Below, piece after piece: positions 1-9,033 of a stretch of 64,000 nt of DNA. This stretch comes from Micromonospora cabrerizensis (GTDB lineage: Bacteria > Actinomycetota > Actinomycetes > Mycobacteriales > Micromonosporaceae). The stretch's first letter is position 1, and each line of letters opens with the position of its first letter. The stretch is taken from NCBI RefSeq assembly GCF_022230955.1, contig NZ_JAKKFI010000050.1, positions 95,238 to 159,237 of the forward strand. Reading direction: 5' to 3'. The position numbers and the translations under genes are program-made. The notes under the pieces were generated by a model. That model made no database searches. It worked only from the letters and a program-made list of their open reading frames with translations, and was not told the DNA's origin.

Positions 1-2202
1 GGCGTCCGCGCCGGTCCGGTCGTAGGCAGCGGCGTACGCCGGCCCACCGGCCGCCGCCACCGCGAGCGCCAACTCCTGGATGCTGTCTGGAGCGCCATCC
101 GCGTTGTTGGTGTCGCCGCAGCTCAACGTGGTGCCGGAAACCGTGCAGATGTCCTGGTCCTCGGCCTCCTGCACCAGGATCAGGTCCGGTGCGTGCAGAT
201 CCTTGACGATCTGGTCGGCGAGCGCCCCGAGCTGCTGCCGGTAGTCCGCCTCACTGCTCGGCACGTAGTCGAACGGCGGGTCGACGCCCGGGCAGCCGGC
301 GTTGCCGGTGAAGTCACAGCCGTCGAACGGGTCGTCCCGGTAGTCGTACAGGTTCTCCACGTTGTAGGTGGCGACGGCCACCTCCTGCGACCGGTCGGCC
401 GGCTTGGGCGGGTTGTTCTTCGACGGGTCGGCCCCGGCGTCGAACTCCGCCCGCTCGACCTGGACGCCGTACTTCTCGAACGAGTAGTAGACCCCGCCCA
501 CCGCGTCCGCGCGCAGCGTGTCGAAGGTGTGCGCCGGCGGGAGCAGCGCGGCGCTGTCCCCGGCGGTGGCCTTCACGCCCATGCTGCCCAGCAGCGTCCG
601 CTGGCCGTTGCCGTCGTCGAAACGGCGGGTCGGGTCGTTGTCCAGCGGGTGCGAGTCACGGAAGACCCGCCGGGTGTACGGGTCGGCACGGTCGAGTAGC
701 GGGTCGTCCCGGTCCACCACCCACAGCTCGGCGTCGGCCGTGGACGAGAAGACGTCCCGTCCGCTCACCGCGCCGCTGCCCGCGCGTACCCGCATCCGGG
801 CGCCCTCGTGCCGCTCCCAGAAACGCTGCGCGTCGGTCAGCTCGGCCGGCGGCACCGCGTCGGTGACCGCGACCGCGGTGTCCACGGCCAGCCCGCCGCC
901 GATCCGGCGAACCAGCGAAGCGCCGGAAAGCTGGGTGAAGCTGTAGTACTCCGACACCCGGGCCCGCAGCACGACCTCGTCGCCGACCGTCGGGACGTAA
1001 CCGCCGATCAGCGAGGTGAACGTGCCCATGAACACGAAGATGCCGTCGGAACTGGTCGGGTCGCCGTCGGTGTCGCCCACGCGGCTCTGGAGGAAGAAGC
1101 CGTGCTGCTCCGCCCCGGCCGAGGTGCGCGCCAGGGTCAGCTGGGTGATCACGCCGCGGACGTCGTACATCGTGCTGCTCGTGCCGTTGCCGCTCGCCGG
1201 TGCGAGCGGCGACCGGTTGGTCGCAGCGGGCTCGGCGTCGGTGGTCGGGCCCTGCACCTCGCCGACGGTCAACTCCCGGGTCACCTGCACGGCCAGCGCG
1301 CAGCTCGCGGTGCCACCGTCCGCGTCGGTCGCGGTGAGGGTGACGGTGTACGCCCCGGCGGTCAGGTCGGCGCTGGTGCCGATCGTCGCGCGGGCCGTGC
1401 CGCCCAACCCCTCGGCCGGGGTGAACGCTGTCCGGGTGATCGAGCCGTTGGTCGGGGTCGGGCTGACCGCGGTCACCGCCAGGTCGACGATCGTGTCATC
1501 GGGGTCGGTGGCGGTGACCTCGCGCGTCGCGGCCGTGCCCGCCGCCGTGACCAACGGGCCGCCGCAGGTCAGCGTGGCCGGCGTGTCGACCGGGCCGCCT
1601 CCGTCGACGGTGTGCGAGCCGAGCCCGTCGAAGATGTCGACCGGGAAGCCGGCCCACTGTGCGGCCGGGTCGAACGCGTCCGACGTGTCCGTGTCGCCGG
1701 CGGTCACGGTCGGCAGCCGGCGCAGGGTGTTGTCGGCCGTGCTGGTCGCACCGGCCCCCCACTCGGTGCCCGGGTCGACCCCCACCTGCCCGATCGAGTC
1801 GAGCACGGTGGTGCCCCGGCGCAGCACGATCGCGTCGTCACCGTTGAACAGGCTCGCCCCGGTGGTCTGGTCGGCCTGGGCGAGGATGGCGGCCCCCGCA
1901 GAGGCGCTCGCGAACACGAACACGTCACCCGCGGCCACGGTCCCGGTCAGGGCGATCGTGGTGGCCGTGGTGGAGCCGTTGAAGTGCAGCTGCAGCTGGT
2001 AGCCGCCGGCCGTCAGGTCCACGGCGGCGCCGGTGCCGTTGAACAGCTCGATCGCCTTGTTGTTCGACGAGCCTTCGACGTACTCCGAGATGAACAGGTC
2101 GGTGGGCGCGGCGCTGGCCGCGGTGGGTGCGACGCCGAGCGCCGTGATGGTCACGGCGGCGGTGGCGGTCGCGAGCGCGGCGAATGAGCGGCGCGGGCGC
2201 AT
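1..2202 (-). CDS. Secreted ExeM/NucH-like endonuclease with lamin-tail domain (C-terminus outside window)
   Basis: Reads from ATG at 2202 to the left edge with no stop (734 codons seen), so the C-terminus is missing. Residues 1-32 form a Sec signal peptide (MRPRRSF, hydrophobic core, ASA-AP). A lamin-tail-like domain follows (LFISEYVEGSSNNKAIELFN, the hallmark of ExeM/NucH nucleases), then a cadherin/Ig-like stretch rich in TATDADGG. After an OB-like region the endonuclease/exonuclease/phosphatase domain begins with VATYNVENLYDY and continues with DLILVQEAED, carrying the catalytic Asn and Glu. Members of this family are extracellular DNases used for phosphate or nucleotide scavenging or biofilm turnover. 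Family assignment is firm; substrate preference is not visible. A perfect inverted repeat lies 50-80 bp upstream of the start. Confidence 0.9.
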   Translation of the reverse strand, partial: MRPRRSFAALATATAAVTITALGVAPTAASAAPTDLFISEYVEGSSNNKAIELFNGTGAAVDLTAGGYQLQLHFNGSTTATTIALTGTVAAGDVFVFASASAGAAILAQADQTTGASLFNGDDAIVLRRGTTVLDSIGQVGVDPGTEWGAGATSTADNTLRRLPTVTAGDTDTSDAFDPAAQWAGFPVDIFDGLGSHTVDGGGPVDTPATLTCGGPLVTAAGTAATREVTATDPDDTIVDLAVTAVSPTPTNGSITRTAFTPAEGLGGTARATIGTSADLTAGAYTVTLTATDADGGTASCALAVQVTRELTVGEVQGPTTDAEPAATNRSPLAPASGNGTSSTMYDVRGVITQLTLARTSAGAEQHGFFLQSRVGDTDGDPTSSDGIFVFMGTFTSLIGGYVPTVGDEVVLRARVSEYYSFTQLSGASLVRRIGGGLAVDTAVAVTDAVPPAELTDAQRFWERHEGARMRVRAGSGAVSGRDVFSSTADAELWVVDRDDPLLDRADPYTRRVFRDSHPLDNDPTRRFDDGNGQRTLLGSMGVKATAGDSAALLPPAHTFDTLRADAVGGVYYSFEKYGVQVERAEFDAGADPSKNNPPKPADRSQEVAVATYNVENLYDYRDDPFDGCDFTGNAGCPGVDPPFDYVPSSEADYRQQLGALADQIVKDLHAPDLILVQEAEDQDICTVSGTTLSCGDTNNADGAPDSIQELALAVAAAGGPAYAAAYDRTGADA

Positions 2203-2251
2203 AGGGCCTCCACGATGGGTGGATGGGAGTCAACGCACGTTAAGGTGCGCG

Positions 2252-2282
2252 ACTGTCCACCGTCCATCCCCTAGTGGACAGT
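2252..2282. promoter_or_regulatory. Perfect 9-bp inverted repeat ACTGTCCAC-13 nt-GTGGACAGT
   Basis: Arms at 2252-2260 and 2274-2282 are exact complements. The site lies between the stop of the GNAT gene and the start of the secreted nuclease, both on the minus strand. It could be a terminator for the first or an operator for the second. The same arm sequence recurs as a tighter palindrome at 29186-29204, which favours a protein-binding site. Confidence 0.4.
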
Positions 2283-2295
2283 TTCGTGAATTCCC

Positions 2296-3315
2296 TCAGC
2301 GGGGTGGATCGAGGCGGTGCACCAGCTCAGCGACGTCGACGCTGTATTCGCACCAGTCCCGGTCGGAGCGGTAACCCAGCTCCGCGTTGACCTTCAGCAT
2401 CGCCTCGTTGGCCTGCGCGTTCCAGGTCTGCACCTCGATCAGCTCCGGCTCGGCGGAGCGCAGCTCCAGCAGCATCCGAGCCTTGATCGCCCGGTCGATG
2501 CCGTAGCCCCGGTGGTCCTGCGCGACGATCGTGTCGTACTGGTCGGCGCGGGTCGGGTGCTGCGCGGGAACCACCACCTCGGTCAGGCCGGCCACCTCGC
2601 CGCTCTGCTCGTGCCGGGCCAGCACGATGTACGGCTTCATGCCCCGCCGGTGCAGGGTGTCGAGGCTGTCGCGCAGCCGCTCCGGGTCGTAGGAGCTGGG
2701 GCGCAGCTCACCATCGTCGACGTCGCGCACCTCGGCCTTCGCCCGCGCGTACGCCTCGATCAGGTCGTCCGGTGGACCGCCGGGGAAGAACTCCAGGTGG
2801 TAACCCGCCCCGATGCCGGTCGCCATCTCGGCCAACTCGGCCCAGTCGACAGCGGTCAGGTCGAGCACGCTGCGGGTCTCCACGTATTCCCGAAGGAAGC
2901 CGAGCGACTCGTAGAAGGCCAGCGCCGGCGTGTCGCCGACCACCTCCACCCCGATCGACCGGAAGCCCTCCTGGTAGACCCGGCGGGCGGCGCGCAACAC
3001 CAGGTCACGACCAAGGCCGCTGCGCCGTACGGACGGGTGCACCAGCACCTCGAGCACGCCGATGTCACCGAGGAGCAGCACGTGCACGTGGCCGAGCACC
3101 GCGCCCGGGTCGCCGGAGGCGGTCGGCTCGGCCTGGGCGATCCAGGAGATCCGCCGCTCGCCGGGCATCACCTCGGCGAGGTATTCCCGCAGCGAGGTCT
3201 CCCGCCACGGCGGGTCCTGCGGCAGATCAGCCGCCAGGACCGCGTTCAGCGTGGCCAGCAGCGACGCGATCTCGGCGGACGACGCGGTCCTGGGGTCCCA
3301 CTCGCGCACCATCAC
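2296..3315 (-). CDS. Tandem GNAT-family N-acetyltransferase
   Basis: A 339-residue protein with two GNAT folds. The N-terminal half carries a good acetyl-CoA-binding motif A (VHPSVRRSGLGRDLVLRAA, about residues 93-111) followed by VEVVGDTPALAFYESLGF, the typical beta4-beta5 splay and C-terminal helix. The C-terminal half (about 190-339) repeats the fold in weaker form (DTIVAQDHRGYGIDRAIKARML, then TWNAQANEAMLKVNAELGY), with RGYGI in place of the usual Q/RxxGxG/A. Double-GNAT proteins of this size are common in actinobacteria (mycothiol synthase has the same layout), but I see nothing specific to MshD, so the acyl acceptor is unknown. It is monocistronic or weakly linked to its neighbours. Confidence 0.85.
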   Translation of the reverse strand: MMVREWDPRTASSAEIASLLATLNAVLAADLPQDPPWRETSLREYLAEVMPGERRISWIAQAEPTASGDPGAVLGHVHVLLLGDIGVLEVLVHPSVRRSGLGRDLVLRAARRVYQEGFRSIGVEVVGDTPALAFYESLGFLREYVETRSVLDLTAVDWAELAEMATGIGAGYHLEFFPGGPPDDLIEAYARAKAEVRDVDDGELRPSSYDPERLRDSLDTLHRRGMKPYIVLARHEQSGEVAGLTEVVVPAQHPTRADQYDTIVAQDHRGYGIDRAIKARMLLELRSAEPELIEVQTWNAQANEAMLKVNAELGYRSDRDWCEYSVDVAELVHRLDPPR

Positions 3316-3384
3316 CCGTCTAGCTTGCCGCTAACAGAGGCCCGGGGGAAGTGTCCAGTTCTCCAACGTATCGAGACGATCACT

Positions 3385-4929
3385 TCACGAGCGACTGGCC
3401 CGTCCGTACTGGTTCGCGGTGTCGTACACGTCCTGGGCGTAGCGTCGCACGTCGTTGTAGGAGAGGATCGCGTTCCACCAGTCGCCCGGAATGCTCAGGT
3501 TCCGGCCACCCTTGCAGAGGTAGTTTCCCGCTGCCAGGGCGGCGTCGTCCAGGTCGTGCGGGTCCTTCCTGCCATCGTTGTCGGCGTCCGCGCCGATCTC
3601 CTGCCAGGTTGTCGGGATGAACTGCATCGGCCCGATCGCCTTGTCAAGGACCGGGTCTCCGTCGAGCGCCCCACGGTCGGTGTCGATGATCCGCATCCGG
3701 CCGTCCTTACCGTCCAGCGGCAGCCCGATGATCTTCGGTAGCGCCATGCCGTCCGGTCCCAACCGCGCGCCGTTGGCCGAGCCGTGCCCCGATTCGACCT
3801 TGCCGATCGCGGCCAGCGTGGTCCAGCTCAGCGCGCAGCTGCGGTTGGTCTGGGCGAGCACCAGCTCGGCGTACCCGTACGCCTGCATGGCGGTCGCGGG
3901 GACACCGACCTTGGCACCGACCTGCTGAGCCCAACCGGCCAGAGCGTCCGACGGTCGGCCCCCGACCGGCCCGATGGCGGGCCCGGTCGGCAGCCCACTG
4001 CCGGGCAGGCCGCCACTGGGCAGCCCACCGCTGGGCAGCGGGCCGGTCGGCACCGACCCGGTCGGCAGCGGGCCGGTGGGGACGCCGGACGGCGCCGCTG
4101 GCGGCGTGGCCGGCGTGGCGGAGGAGTCGGCGGCGACCGGACGTGGCGCGCGGATGGTGGCCGGCACGAGTAGCGCGCCCGCCGCGGCGGTCGCGGCCAC
4201 CAGCGCCAGCAGGAACACACCGGGCAGGGTGAGCCGACCGCTCGGCCGACGAGCCCAGGCGCGGGTCGCGTGGGCGGCGGAGGCCGCCGCCCGGCGTGGC
4301 TCCAGTCGCACGGCGTGTGCGAACGGCACCCGCCGTCGCCGGGCGGGGTTGGAGGCCGCCACGACGGGTACGCCGTCCACCATGGTCTTCGCCGGGTCCG
4401 CGGTGGCGGTCTTCGCGTCGCCGGTCTCGGCGGTCTTTGTGTCTCCGACCTCGGCGGTCTTCGCGTCCCCGGCTGCGGCGGCGGGTTTCGCACCGCCATC
4501 GGCGGTGAGGGTCTTCGCGTCGGTCGGCGTGTCGGCGCTCGGCGCGACCGGGTCACCGGCGCTGCCTTCCGCCTTCGCATCCTCCACCGTGGCGGCCGCG
4601 GTTTTCGGGTCCGCGGTCTTCGGGTCCGTGCCGGGCGTGCCCGAGGGCTTGGTGCCGGCGGCGGTGGCGGTGGCGTTCGCATCCGGGCCCGCGGCGGCGC
4701 TCGCGTCCAGGCCGGCACCGGGGGCGTTCGGGGCGGGCGTGGCCGCTGGTGTGGTCGGCCCGCTCCCGGAGCGCCCGCTCAGCCATGGCCTGCGGGGACG
4801 GGGCACCGCGCGCACCGGATCAGGCGCAGCCCCCGAGCCCTCCAGTGGGCCGTCCAGCGGCGCGGCCGGTCGTAACGGTTTCACTCGCGTGTCGTCCTCG
4901 CCGTCCACCACCCTTCGAGTATCACCCAT
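3385..4929 (-). CDS. Membrane-anchored lytic transglycosylase with long Ala/Pro/Thr-rich linker
   Basis: I start this 514-residue protein at ATG 4929 (MGDTRRVVDG), because extending upstream would run through the divergent fmdB gene. Order: Ala/Pro-rich cytoplasmic region with degenerate repeats of the type D-K-T-A-E-x-G (about residues 100-190), one membrane helix (LPGVFLLALVAATAAAGALLV, about 240-260), a Pro/Gly/Ser linker built from PTGPLPSG-like repeats, and a C-terminal SLT-type domain (about 335-514). That domain shows AAIGKVESGHG with the catalytic Glu, GPMQFIPTTW, and ALAAGNYLCKGG, as in MltB-like SLT_2 enzymes. It should cleave peptidoglycan glycan strands outside the membrane. Unusual is the long low-complexity cytoplasmic part. 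Confidence 0.88.
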   Translation of the reverse strand: MGDTRRVVDGEDDTRVKPLRPAAPLDGPLEGSGAAPDPVRAVPRPRRPWLSGRSGSGPTTPAATPAPNAPGAGLDASAAAGPDANATATAAGTKPSGTPGTDPKTADPKTAAATVEDAKAEGSAGDPVAPSADTPTDAKTLTADGGAKPAAAAGDAKTAEVGDTKTAETGDAKTATADPAKTMVDGVPVVAASNPARRRRVPFAHAVRLEPRRAAASAAHATRAWARRPSGRLTLPGVFLLALVAATAAAGALLVPATIRAPRPVAADSSATPATPPAAPSGVPTGPLPTGSVPTGPLPSGGLPSGGLPGSGLPTGPAIGPVGGRPSDALAGWAQQVGAKVGVPATAMQAYGYAELVLAQTNRSCALSWTTLAAIGKVESGHGSANGARLGPDGMALPKIIGLPLDGKDGRMRIIDTDRGALDGDPVLDKAIGPMQFIPTTWQEIGADADNDGRKDPHDLDDAALAAGNYLCKGGRNLSIPGDWWNAILSYNDVRRYAQDVYDTANQYGRASRS

Positions 4930-4966
4930 GCCCCGCCGAACGTCAGATCCACGTACCCTGGGTGCC

Positions 4967-5182
4967 ATGCCCCGGTACGAGTTCCGCTGCCGCGCCTGCG
5001 GCGACACCTTCGAGGTCAACCGTTCGATGGCTGCGGCCGGTGAGCCGGCCACCTGCCCGCAGGGACACGCCGACACGGTCAAGCTGCTTTCCGCGGTCGC
5101 GTTCACCAGCCGGGGCGGTTCCGCCGGTGGTGCTCCGGCACCCGCCGGTGGGGGCTGCTGCGGCGGCGCCTGCGGCTGCTGA
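4967..5182 (+). CDS. FmdB-family zinc-ribbon protein
   Basis: A 71-residue protein starting MPRYEFRCRACGDTFEV, which is the FmdB/CxxC_CxxC_SSSS signature. The ribbon is CRACG near residues 8-12 paired with CPQGH near residues 32-36, the second knuckle being CxxxH instead of CxxC. The C-terminus is a Gly/Ala tail ending GGCCGGACGC, with four extra cysteines. FmdB was named as a putative regulator of formamidase and amidase genes, but the family's function is not settled. It is divergent from the transglycosylase gene, with 37 bp between start codons, so the two promoters must overlap. Confidence 0.9.
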   Translation: MPRYEFRCRACGDTFEVNRSMAAAGEPATCPQGHADTVKLLSAVAFTSRGGSAGGAPAPAGGGCCGGACGC

Positions 5183-5334
5183 TCGGGCCAGTTCGCCGCC
5201 GCCTGGTGGACAGTCCTTGCCGGGAGCGGATCCGAGTGGCACCTTGAGGCGGCACCTGCCCGGCCGTTCTCACGATGTGTGATCGCTCGGATTCAGGCAG
5301 CATGAATCCGACGTCACGGGCGGAGGTTCCACGC

Positions 5335-8175
5335 ATGTCGCCACGGATCCAGCTGCCGAGCGGTTGGGTGACCTTCGTGTTCACCGATATCGAGGGCTCG
5401 ACCCGGCTGGCCCAACTGCTCGGTCCGGACTACCGACCGGTGCTCGCCGAGCACCGGCGGTTGCTGCGTCGGACGCTGGCCAGCACGGGTGGCGCGGAGC
5501 TGCTGACCGAGGGCGACTCGTTCTTCCTGGCCTTCGAGGACGCCGCGGCGGCGCTGACCGCCTGTCTGACCGCCCAACGGGCACTGTCCAGCCACGACTG
5601 GCCCACCTCGGAGGCCGCGCCCCGGGTGCGGATGGGCCTGCACACCGGTTACGCCGAGCCGCGCGACGGCGAGTACGCCAGCCCCGAGGTGCACCGGGCC
5701 GCCCGGGTGGCCGCCGCCGCCCACGGTGGGCAGGTGCTCTGCTCGGCGTCCACCGCCCGTCGGGCCGAGCCGTTGCCGCCCGGTGCGACCCTGCTCGACC
5801 TGGGCCTGCACCGGTTGCGCGGCTTCGACGACCGGGAGCGGCTGTTCCAACTCGTCGCGCCCGGCCTGGAGCGGCAGTTCCCCCGGCCCCGCACCGCCGA
5901 CACGGTGCCGCACAACCTGCCGACCCAGGTGACCTCGTTCGTCGGTCGGCAGACCGAGCGCGTCGAGCTGGGCCTGTTGGTGCGGCAACACCGCCTGGTC
6001 ACCGTGCTGGGTGCGGGCGGCGCAGGCAAGACCCGCCTCGCGGTGGAGCTGGCCAGCGGCGTCGTCGAGGCGTACCCGGACGGGGTCTGGTTCGTCGACA
6101 TCGCCGCGGTGACCGACCCGGGGCTGGTGGCGTTCGCGATCGCCGCGGTGCTCGGCCTGCGACCCGAGCCGGGCCGGCCGATGCTGGACACCCTGGTCGA
6201 GTACGCGGCCAACCGCCGTATGCTGGTCGTGCTGGACACCTGCGACACGCAACCGTCCGCCTGCGCGGAGGTGATCGCGCGGCTGCTGTCCGGTGGGAGC
6301 GGCGTACGGGTGCTGGCCACCAGTCGGGAGTCGTTCAGCCTGCCGGGCGAGGTGGTGTGGCGGATCCCGCCGCTCTCGGTCGACCCACGGCCGGACGGCG
6401 CGGAGAGCGACGCGGTGGCGCTCCTGCTGGACCGGACGGCGGCGGCGCGCGGCGGTCGGAAGCCGGACCCGGCCGAGTCGGCCGATCTGCGCCGGGTCGT
6501 GCAGCGGCTCGACGGGTTGCCGCTGGCCATCGAGTTGGCCGCCGCCCGACTGCGGGTGCTCTCCGTCGGCCAGCTCGCCGAGCGACTGGACGATGTGCTC
6601 GGCACCTTGGACGCTGGCCGGGACGACCCGGAACCTCCGCCGGTCGAGCGGGGCTGGTCCGGCAACCAGCAGGACACCGTGGACCTGGTCGCCGCGGCGT
6701 CCGGAGCGTCACCGCCCAGTCCGGCAAGCAGGGCGGTGCATCGCTCGGCCACCGAGCGGCACCTGACCATGCAGGCCACCGTCACCTGGTCGTACCGGAC
6801 ACTGGGGCCTCGGGCCGCCCGCCTCCTGCGCTGGCTGGCTGTCTTCGCCGGGCCGGTGGATCTGGCGACGGTGGAGTGGCTGCTCGGCGACGACCCACTG
6901 GACCCGCTCTCGGTGCTGGTGGACAAATCGATGGTCCTGGCCGAACCGCGGGCGGCGGGCAGCACCTACCGGATGCTCGACCCCATCCGGGCGTACGCGG
7001 CGCGGCGGTTGGCGGAGGCGGGCGAGGAGCAGGCCGCCCGGAACCGGCACGTCGCCTGGTCGGCGCACGCGCTGGGTAAGGCGCACCTGGGCCAGGACGG
7101 TCGGCCCGTCACGCTGTCGTTGTATGCCCTGGACCCACTCGCCGGGGAGCTGCGCGCGGCGCTGCGCTGGTGCGCCACCGGCGGCAGTGCCCGTGCCGGT
7201 CTCGGTCTGGCCGGTGGCCTGGACCAGTGGTGGCTGGAGCGGGGTCTGGCCCGGGAGGGGCGGCTGTGGCTGTTCCGGTTGTACGGGCGGATTGCCGAGA
7301 CGGGCGAGCGGATCCCGGAGGCGGAGCTGGCGGCGGCGTACCACATGCACTCCCTGCACGCCGGCGCCGACGGCGAGTTCGCGGAGGAGCTGCGCTACTC
7401 CCAGCGCGCGGAGGCTGCCGCCCGGCAGGCCGGTGACGCCGGGTTGCTGGCCCGGGTGCTCGCCGGCAGGGCCGCGCCACTGGTCGACATGGGGCAGTTC
7501 GCCGAGGCCGAGCGGGTGTGCCGGGAGGTCATCGACTGGGCGCACGGGCAGGACGTCGTCGGCGAAGCGTTGTTCGCGGTGTTCAGCCTGGCCGAGCTGC
7601 TCTGGCGGCGGGGTGCCCTGGAGGAGGCTGCCGACCTGCTCGGGGCGGTCCGCCCGGTGGAGGCGACCCGGCCGGTGGAGCGGGGCCGGCGTTCGGTGGA
7701 CATGCTGCTCGGGATGGTCGCGCTGGCCCGGGGCGACGTCGTCGCCGCACACGAGCACCTGCTGGTGGCGTTGCGTTCTCGGATGGGTCACGGCTACCAC
7801 GGCCGGGCGTGCGACACGTTGAACGCGGTCGCGGTGCGCTGCGCCATCGGCGGGGACCGGTTGACCGCTGCTCGCCTGTTCGGTGCGGCGCAGGCCACCC
7901 GGGCGAGTATGCGGGCGACCCCGGGCATCTACGGCGGCTACTGGGCGGAACAGCAGGCGCAACTGCGTACGGTGCTGGGCGACACGGCCTTCGACGACGC
8001 GTACGGCGAGGGCGCCGAGTTGGGGCTGGACGAGGCAGCGGCGCTGGCCCTCGACGTGGAACACCCGGACCTGGCGGCCGACTCGACCCGCTTCAGCACC
8101 GGCCTGTCGCAGCCAACCCCCCGCCGTCCCGCCGACCCGGACCGCCACCCGGCCACCCGAACCGAACGCGCCTAA
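5335..8175 (+). CDS. Adenylate/guanylate cyclase-domain STAND ATPase regulator
   Basis: Start at ATG 5335 is set by GGAGG at 5322-5326; upstream in-frame ATGs lack such a site. The 946-residue protein opens with a class III cyclase homology domain (residues 12-180): FVFTDIEGST with the first metal Asp, LTEGDSFFLAF, and RMGLHTGYAEPR. Next is an NB-ARC/STAND ATPase: P-loop GAGGAGKT near residue 225, MLVVLDTCD as Walker B, LATSRE sensor and LPLAIELAAARLRVLS. The rest is helical TPR-like repeat. This matches the actinobacterial cyclase-ATPase regulators, although no C-terminal LuxR helix-turn-helix is visible, so how it reaches DNA is unclear. A 7-bp inverted repeat (CGGATTC, 5288-5294 and 5304-5310) lies just before the ribosome site. 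Confidence 0.88.
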   Translation: MSPRIQLPSGWVTFVFTDIEGSTRLAQLLGPDYRPVLAEHRRLLRRTLASTGGAELLTEGDSFFLAFEDAAAALTACLTAQRALSSHDWPTSEAAPRVRMGLHTGYAEPRDGEYASPEVHRAARVAAAAHGGQVLCSASTARRAEPLPPGATLLDLGLHRLRGFDDRERLFQLVAPGLERQFPRPRTADTVPHNLPTQVTSFVGRQTERVELGLLVRQHRLVTVLGAGGAGKTRLAVELASGVVEAYPDGVWFVDIAAVTDPGLVAFAIAAVLGLRPEPGRPMLDTLVEYAANRRMLVVLDTCDTQPSACAEVIARLLSGGSGVRVLATSRESFSLPGEVVWRIPPLSVDPRPDGAESDAVALLLDRTAAARGGRKPDPAESADLRRVVQRLDGLPLAIELAAARLRVLSVGQLAERLDDVLGTLDAGRDDPEPPPVERGWSGNQQDTVDLVAAASGASPPSPASRAVHRSATERHLTMQATVTWSYRTLGPRAARLLRWLAVFAGPVDLATVEWLLGDDPLDPLSVLVDKSMVLAEPRAAGSTYRMLDPIRAYAARRLAEAGEEQAARNRHVAWSAHALGKAHLGQDGRPVTLSLYALDPLAGELRAALRWCATGGSARAGLGLAGGLDQWWLERGLAREGRLWLFRLYGRIAETGERIPEAELAAAYHMHSLHAGADGEFAEELRYSQRAEAAARQAGDAGLLARVLAGRAAPLVDMGQFAEAERVCREVIDWAHGQDVVGEALFAVFSLAELLWRRGALEEAADLLGAVRPVEATRPVERGRRSVDMLLGMVALARGDVVAAHEHLLVALRSRMGHGYHGRACDTLNAVAVRCAIGGDRLTAARLFGAAQATRASMRATPGIYGGYWAEQQAQLRTVLGDTAFDDAYGEGAELGLDEAAALALDVEHPDLAADSTRFSTGLSQPTPRRPADPDRHPATRTERA

Positions 8176-8207
8176 CCCAACCCCAACCCCCAACCCCACC
8201 CGTCGTT

Positions 8208-8268
8208 GTTGATCATGAAGTTATTGCTACGACACGCCGGGCGGACGGGCAATAACTTCATGATCAAC
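8208..8268. repeat. Palindromic repeat family A, copy 1
   Basis: Perfect 20-bp arms GTTGATCATGAAGTTATTGC (8208-8227) and complement (8249-8268). It lies between convergent genes and is flanked by a C-rich tract on the left (8174-8200) and a G-rich tract on the right (8271-8314). The complementarity of the surroundings reaches both stop codons (GCC-TAA on either strand). The spacer contains CGACACGCC, also found in copies 2 and 3. As RNA it would fold into a strong stem in either direction, so it may end both transcripts, but it lacks a U run. Confidence 0.93.
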
Positions 8269-8314
8269 GGACGAGGGGTGGGGGTGGGGGTGGGGGTGGG
8301 AAAGCAGGGTGGGG

Positions 8315-8854
8315 TTAGGCGCGGGCTGCTGCTTCGGCTTCGGCTTGGGCCTTCATTCGGGCGGCGCGGTCGATGTCGGCCTGCTTCACGGCCGCCACCG
8401 AACCGAAGACGCTGACCGCCTGGTAGTAGGTCCAGGCCAGGCTGTAGCAGGCCGGTCGGACGACCGCGTTGTACGTGGTGCAGACGCGCTTCAGGTCCTC
8501 GTAGAAGGCGCTGTCCAGGCGGGACTTGTTGGCGGGGAACTGGCCGACCGCCTTGTAGTTGCGGTAGCCGAAGTCGTGCCGGTAGCAGCCCAGGTTGAAG
8601 GTGAAGCCGAGCGGGTTGTCCGGGCTGGACGAGCAGTAGTCGGTGGACCAGTTGAAGTTGTACTCGGCCCAGGGGGCCCGGTTGACCCGGGCACTGTTCC
8701 AGGAGTTGTAGCTGGATGCGCTGGTCTGCGTCCAGCTGGACAGCACGGACAGCTTCTGGGCGGGGGTGACGGCGGCGGCGGGGGAGGCGATGGCGAGGGT
8801 GGCGAGCAGCGCGAGCGCGCCCGAGGTGAACAGGGTGGCGAGACGTCGGGGCAC
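8315..8854 (-). CDS. Secreted prokaryotic phospholipase A2
   Basis: A 179-residue protein starting at GTG 8854, preceded by GGAGG. Residues 1-28 are a Sec signal peptide ending SPAAA. The mature part contains the bacterial/fungal PLA2 signature CYRHDFGYRNYK, with the catalytic His93-Asp94 pair, and four cysteines at 74, 90, 125 and 136 that fit the two disulfides of the Streptomyces violaceoruber enzyme. Calcium-dependent hydrolysis of the sn-2 ester of phospholipids outside the cell is the known activity of the family. The C-terminus adds a 20-residue Ala/Glu/Arg helix (RMKAQAEAEAAARA) not needed for the fold. Transcription probably ends in the family A palindrome. Confidence 0.95.
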   Translation of the reverse strand: MPRRLATLFTSGALALLATLAIASPAAAVTPAQKLSVLSSWTQTSASSYNSWNSARVNRAPWAEYNFNWSTDYCSSSPDNPLGFTFNLGCYRHDFGYRNYKAVGQFPANKSRLDSAFYEDLKRVCTTYNAVVRPACYSLAWTYYQAVSVFGSVAAVKQADIDRAARMKAQAEAEAAARA

Positions 8855-8913
8855 GGGTTACCTCCGCGGGGTGGGCGGGTGGGACGGAAGTTACCGGCGG
8901 GTCACCGGATGTC

Positions 8914-8935
8914 GATCAGTTTCGATCAACTGATC
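8914..8935. promoter_or_regulatory. Inverted repeat GATCAGTT-6 nt-AACTGATC upstream of the phospholipase gene
   Basis: Perfect 8-bp arms 60-80 bp upstream of the PLA2 start, in an AT-richer patch that also contains GTTGATC-type direct repeats on the minus strand. The position suits an operator or upstream promoter element. No matching regulator gene is identified. Confidence 0.35.
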
Positions 8936-8987
8936 AACTGCTCGGTATGTGCCGCGCCAACTATTGGTGACATGCGTTCAAACAGAC

Positions 8988-9022
8988 GAATGCCCCGGCC
9001 GCGCGGGGCGACCGGGGCATTC
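8988..9022. terminator. Hairpin terminator after the GHL10-type hydrolase gene
   Basis: Perfect 11-bp stem GAATGCCCCGG (8988-8998) with its complement (9012-9022) and a 13-nt loop, beginning 12 bp past the stop of the minus-strand hydrolase gene. It has no T run, as is usual for actinobacterial terminators. Confidence 0.75.
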
Positions 9023-9033
9023 GGGAGTACGGG

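Noticed and set aside
5183..5334. Half-site GGTGGACAGTCC as a third member of the CTGTCCAC palindromes
   Set aside because: Only one arm is present; a single 8-mer is expected by chance in such GC-rich DNA.
8171..8314. Telomere-like repeats in the C-rich and G-rich tracts
   Set aside because: The runs are irregular and flank a hairpin between genes; nothing else suggests a chromosome end.
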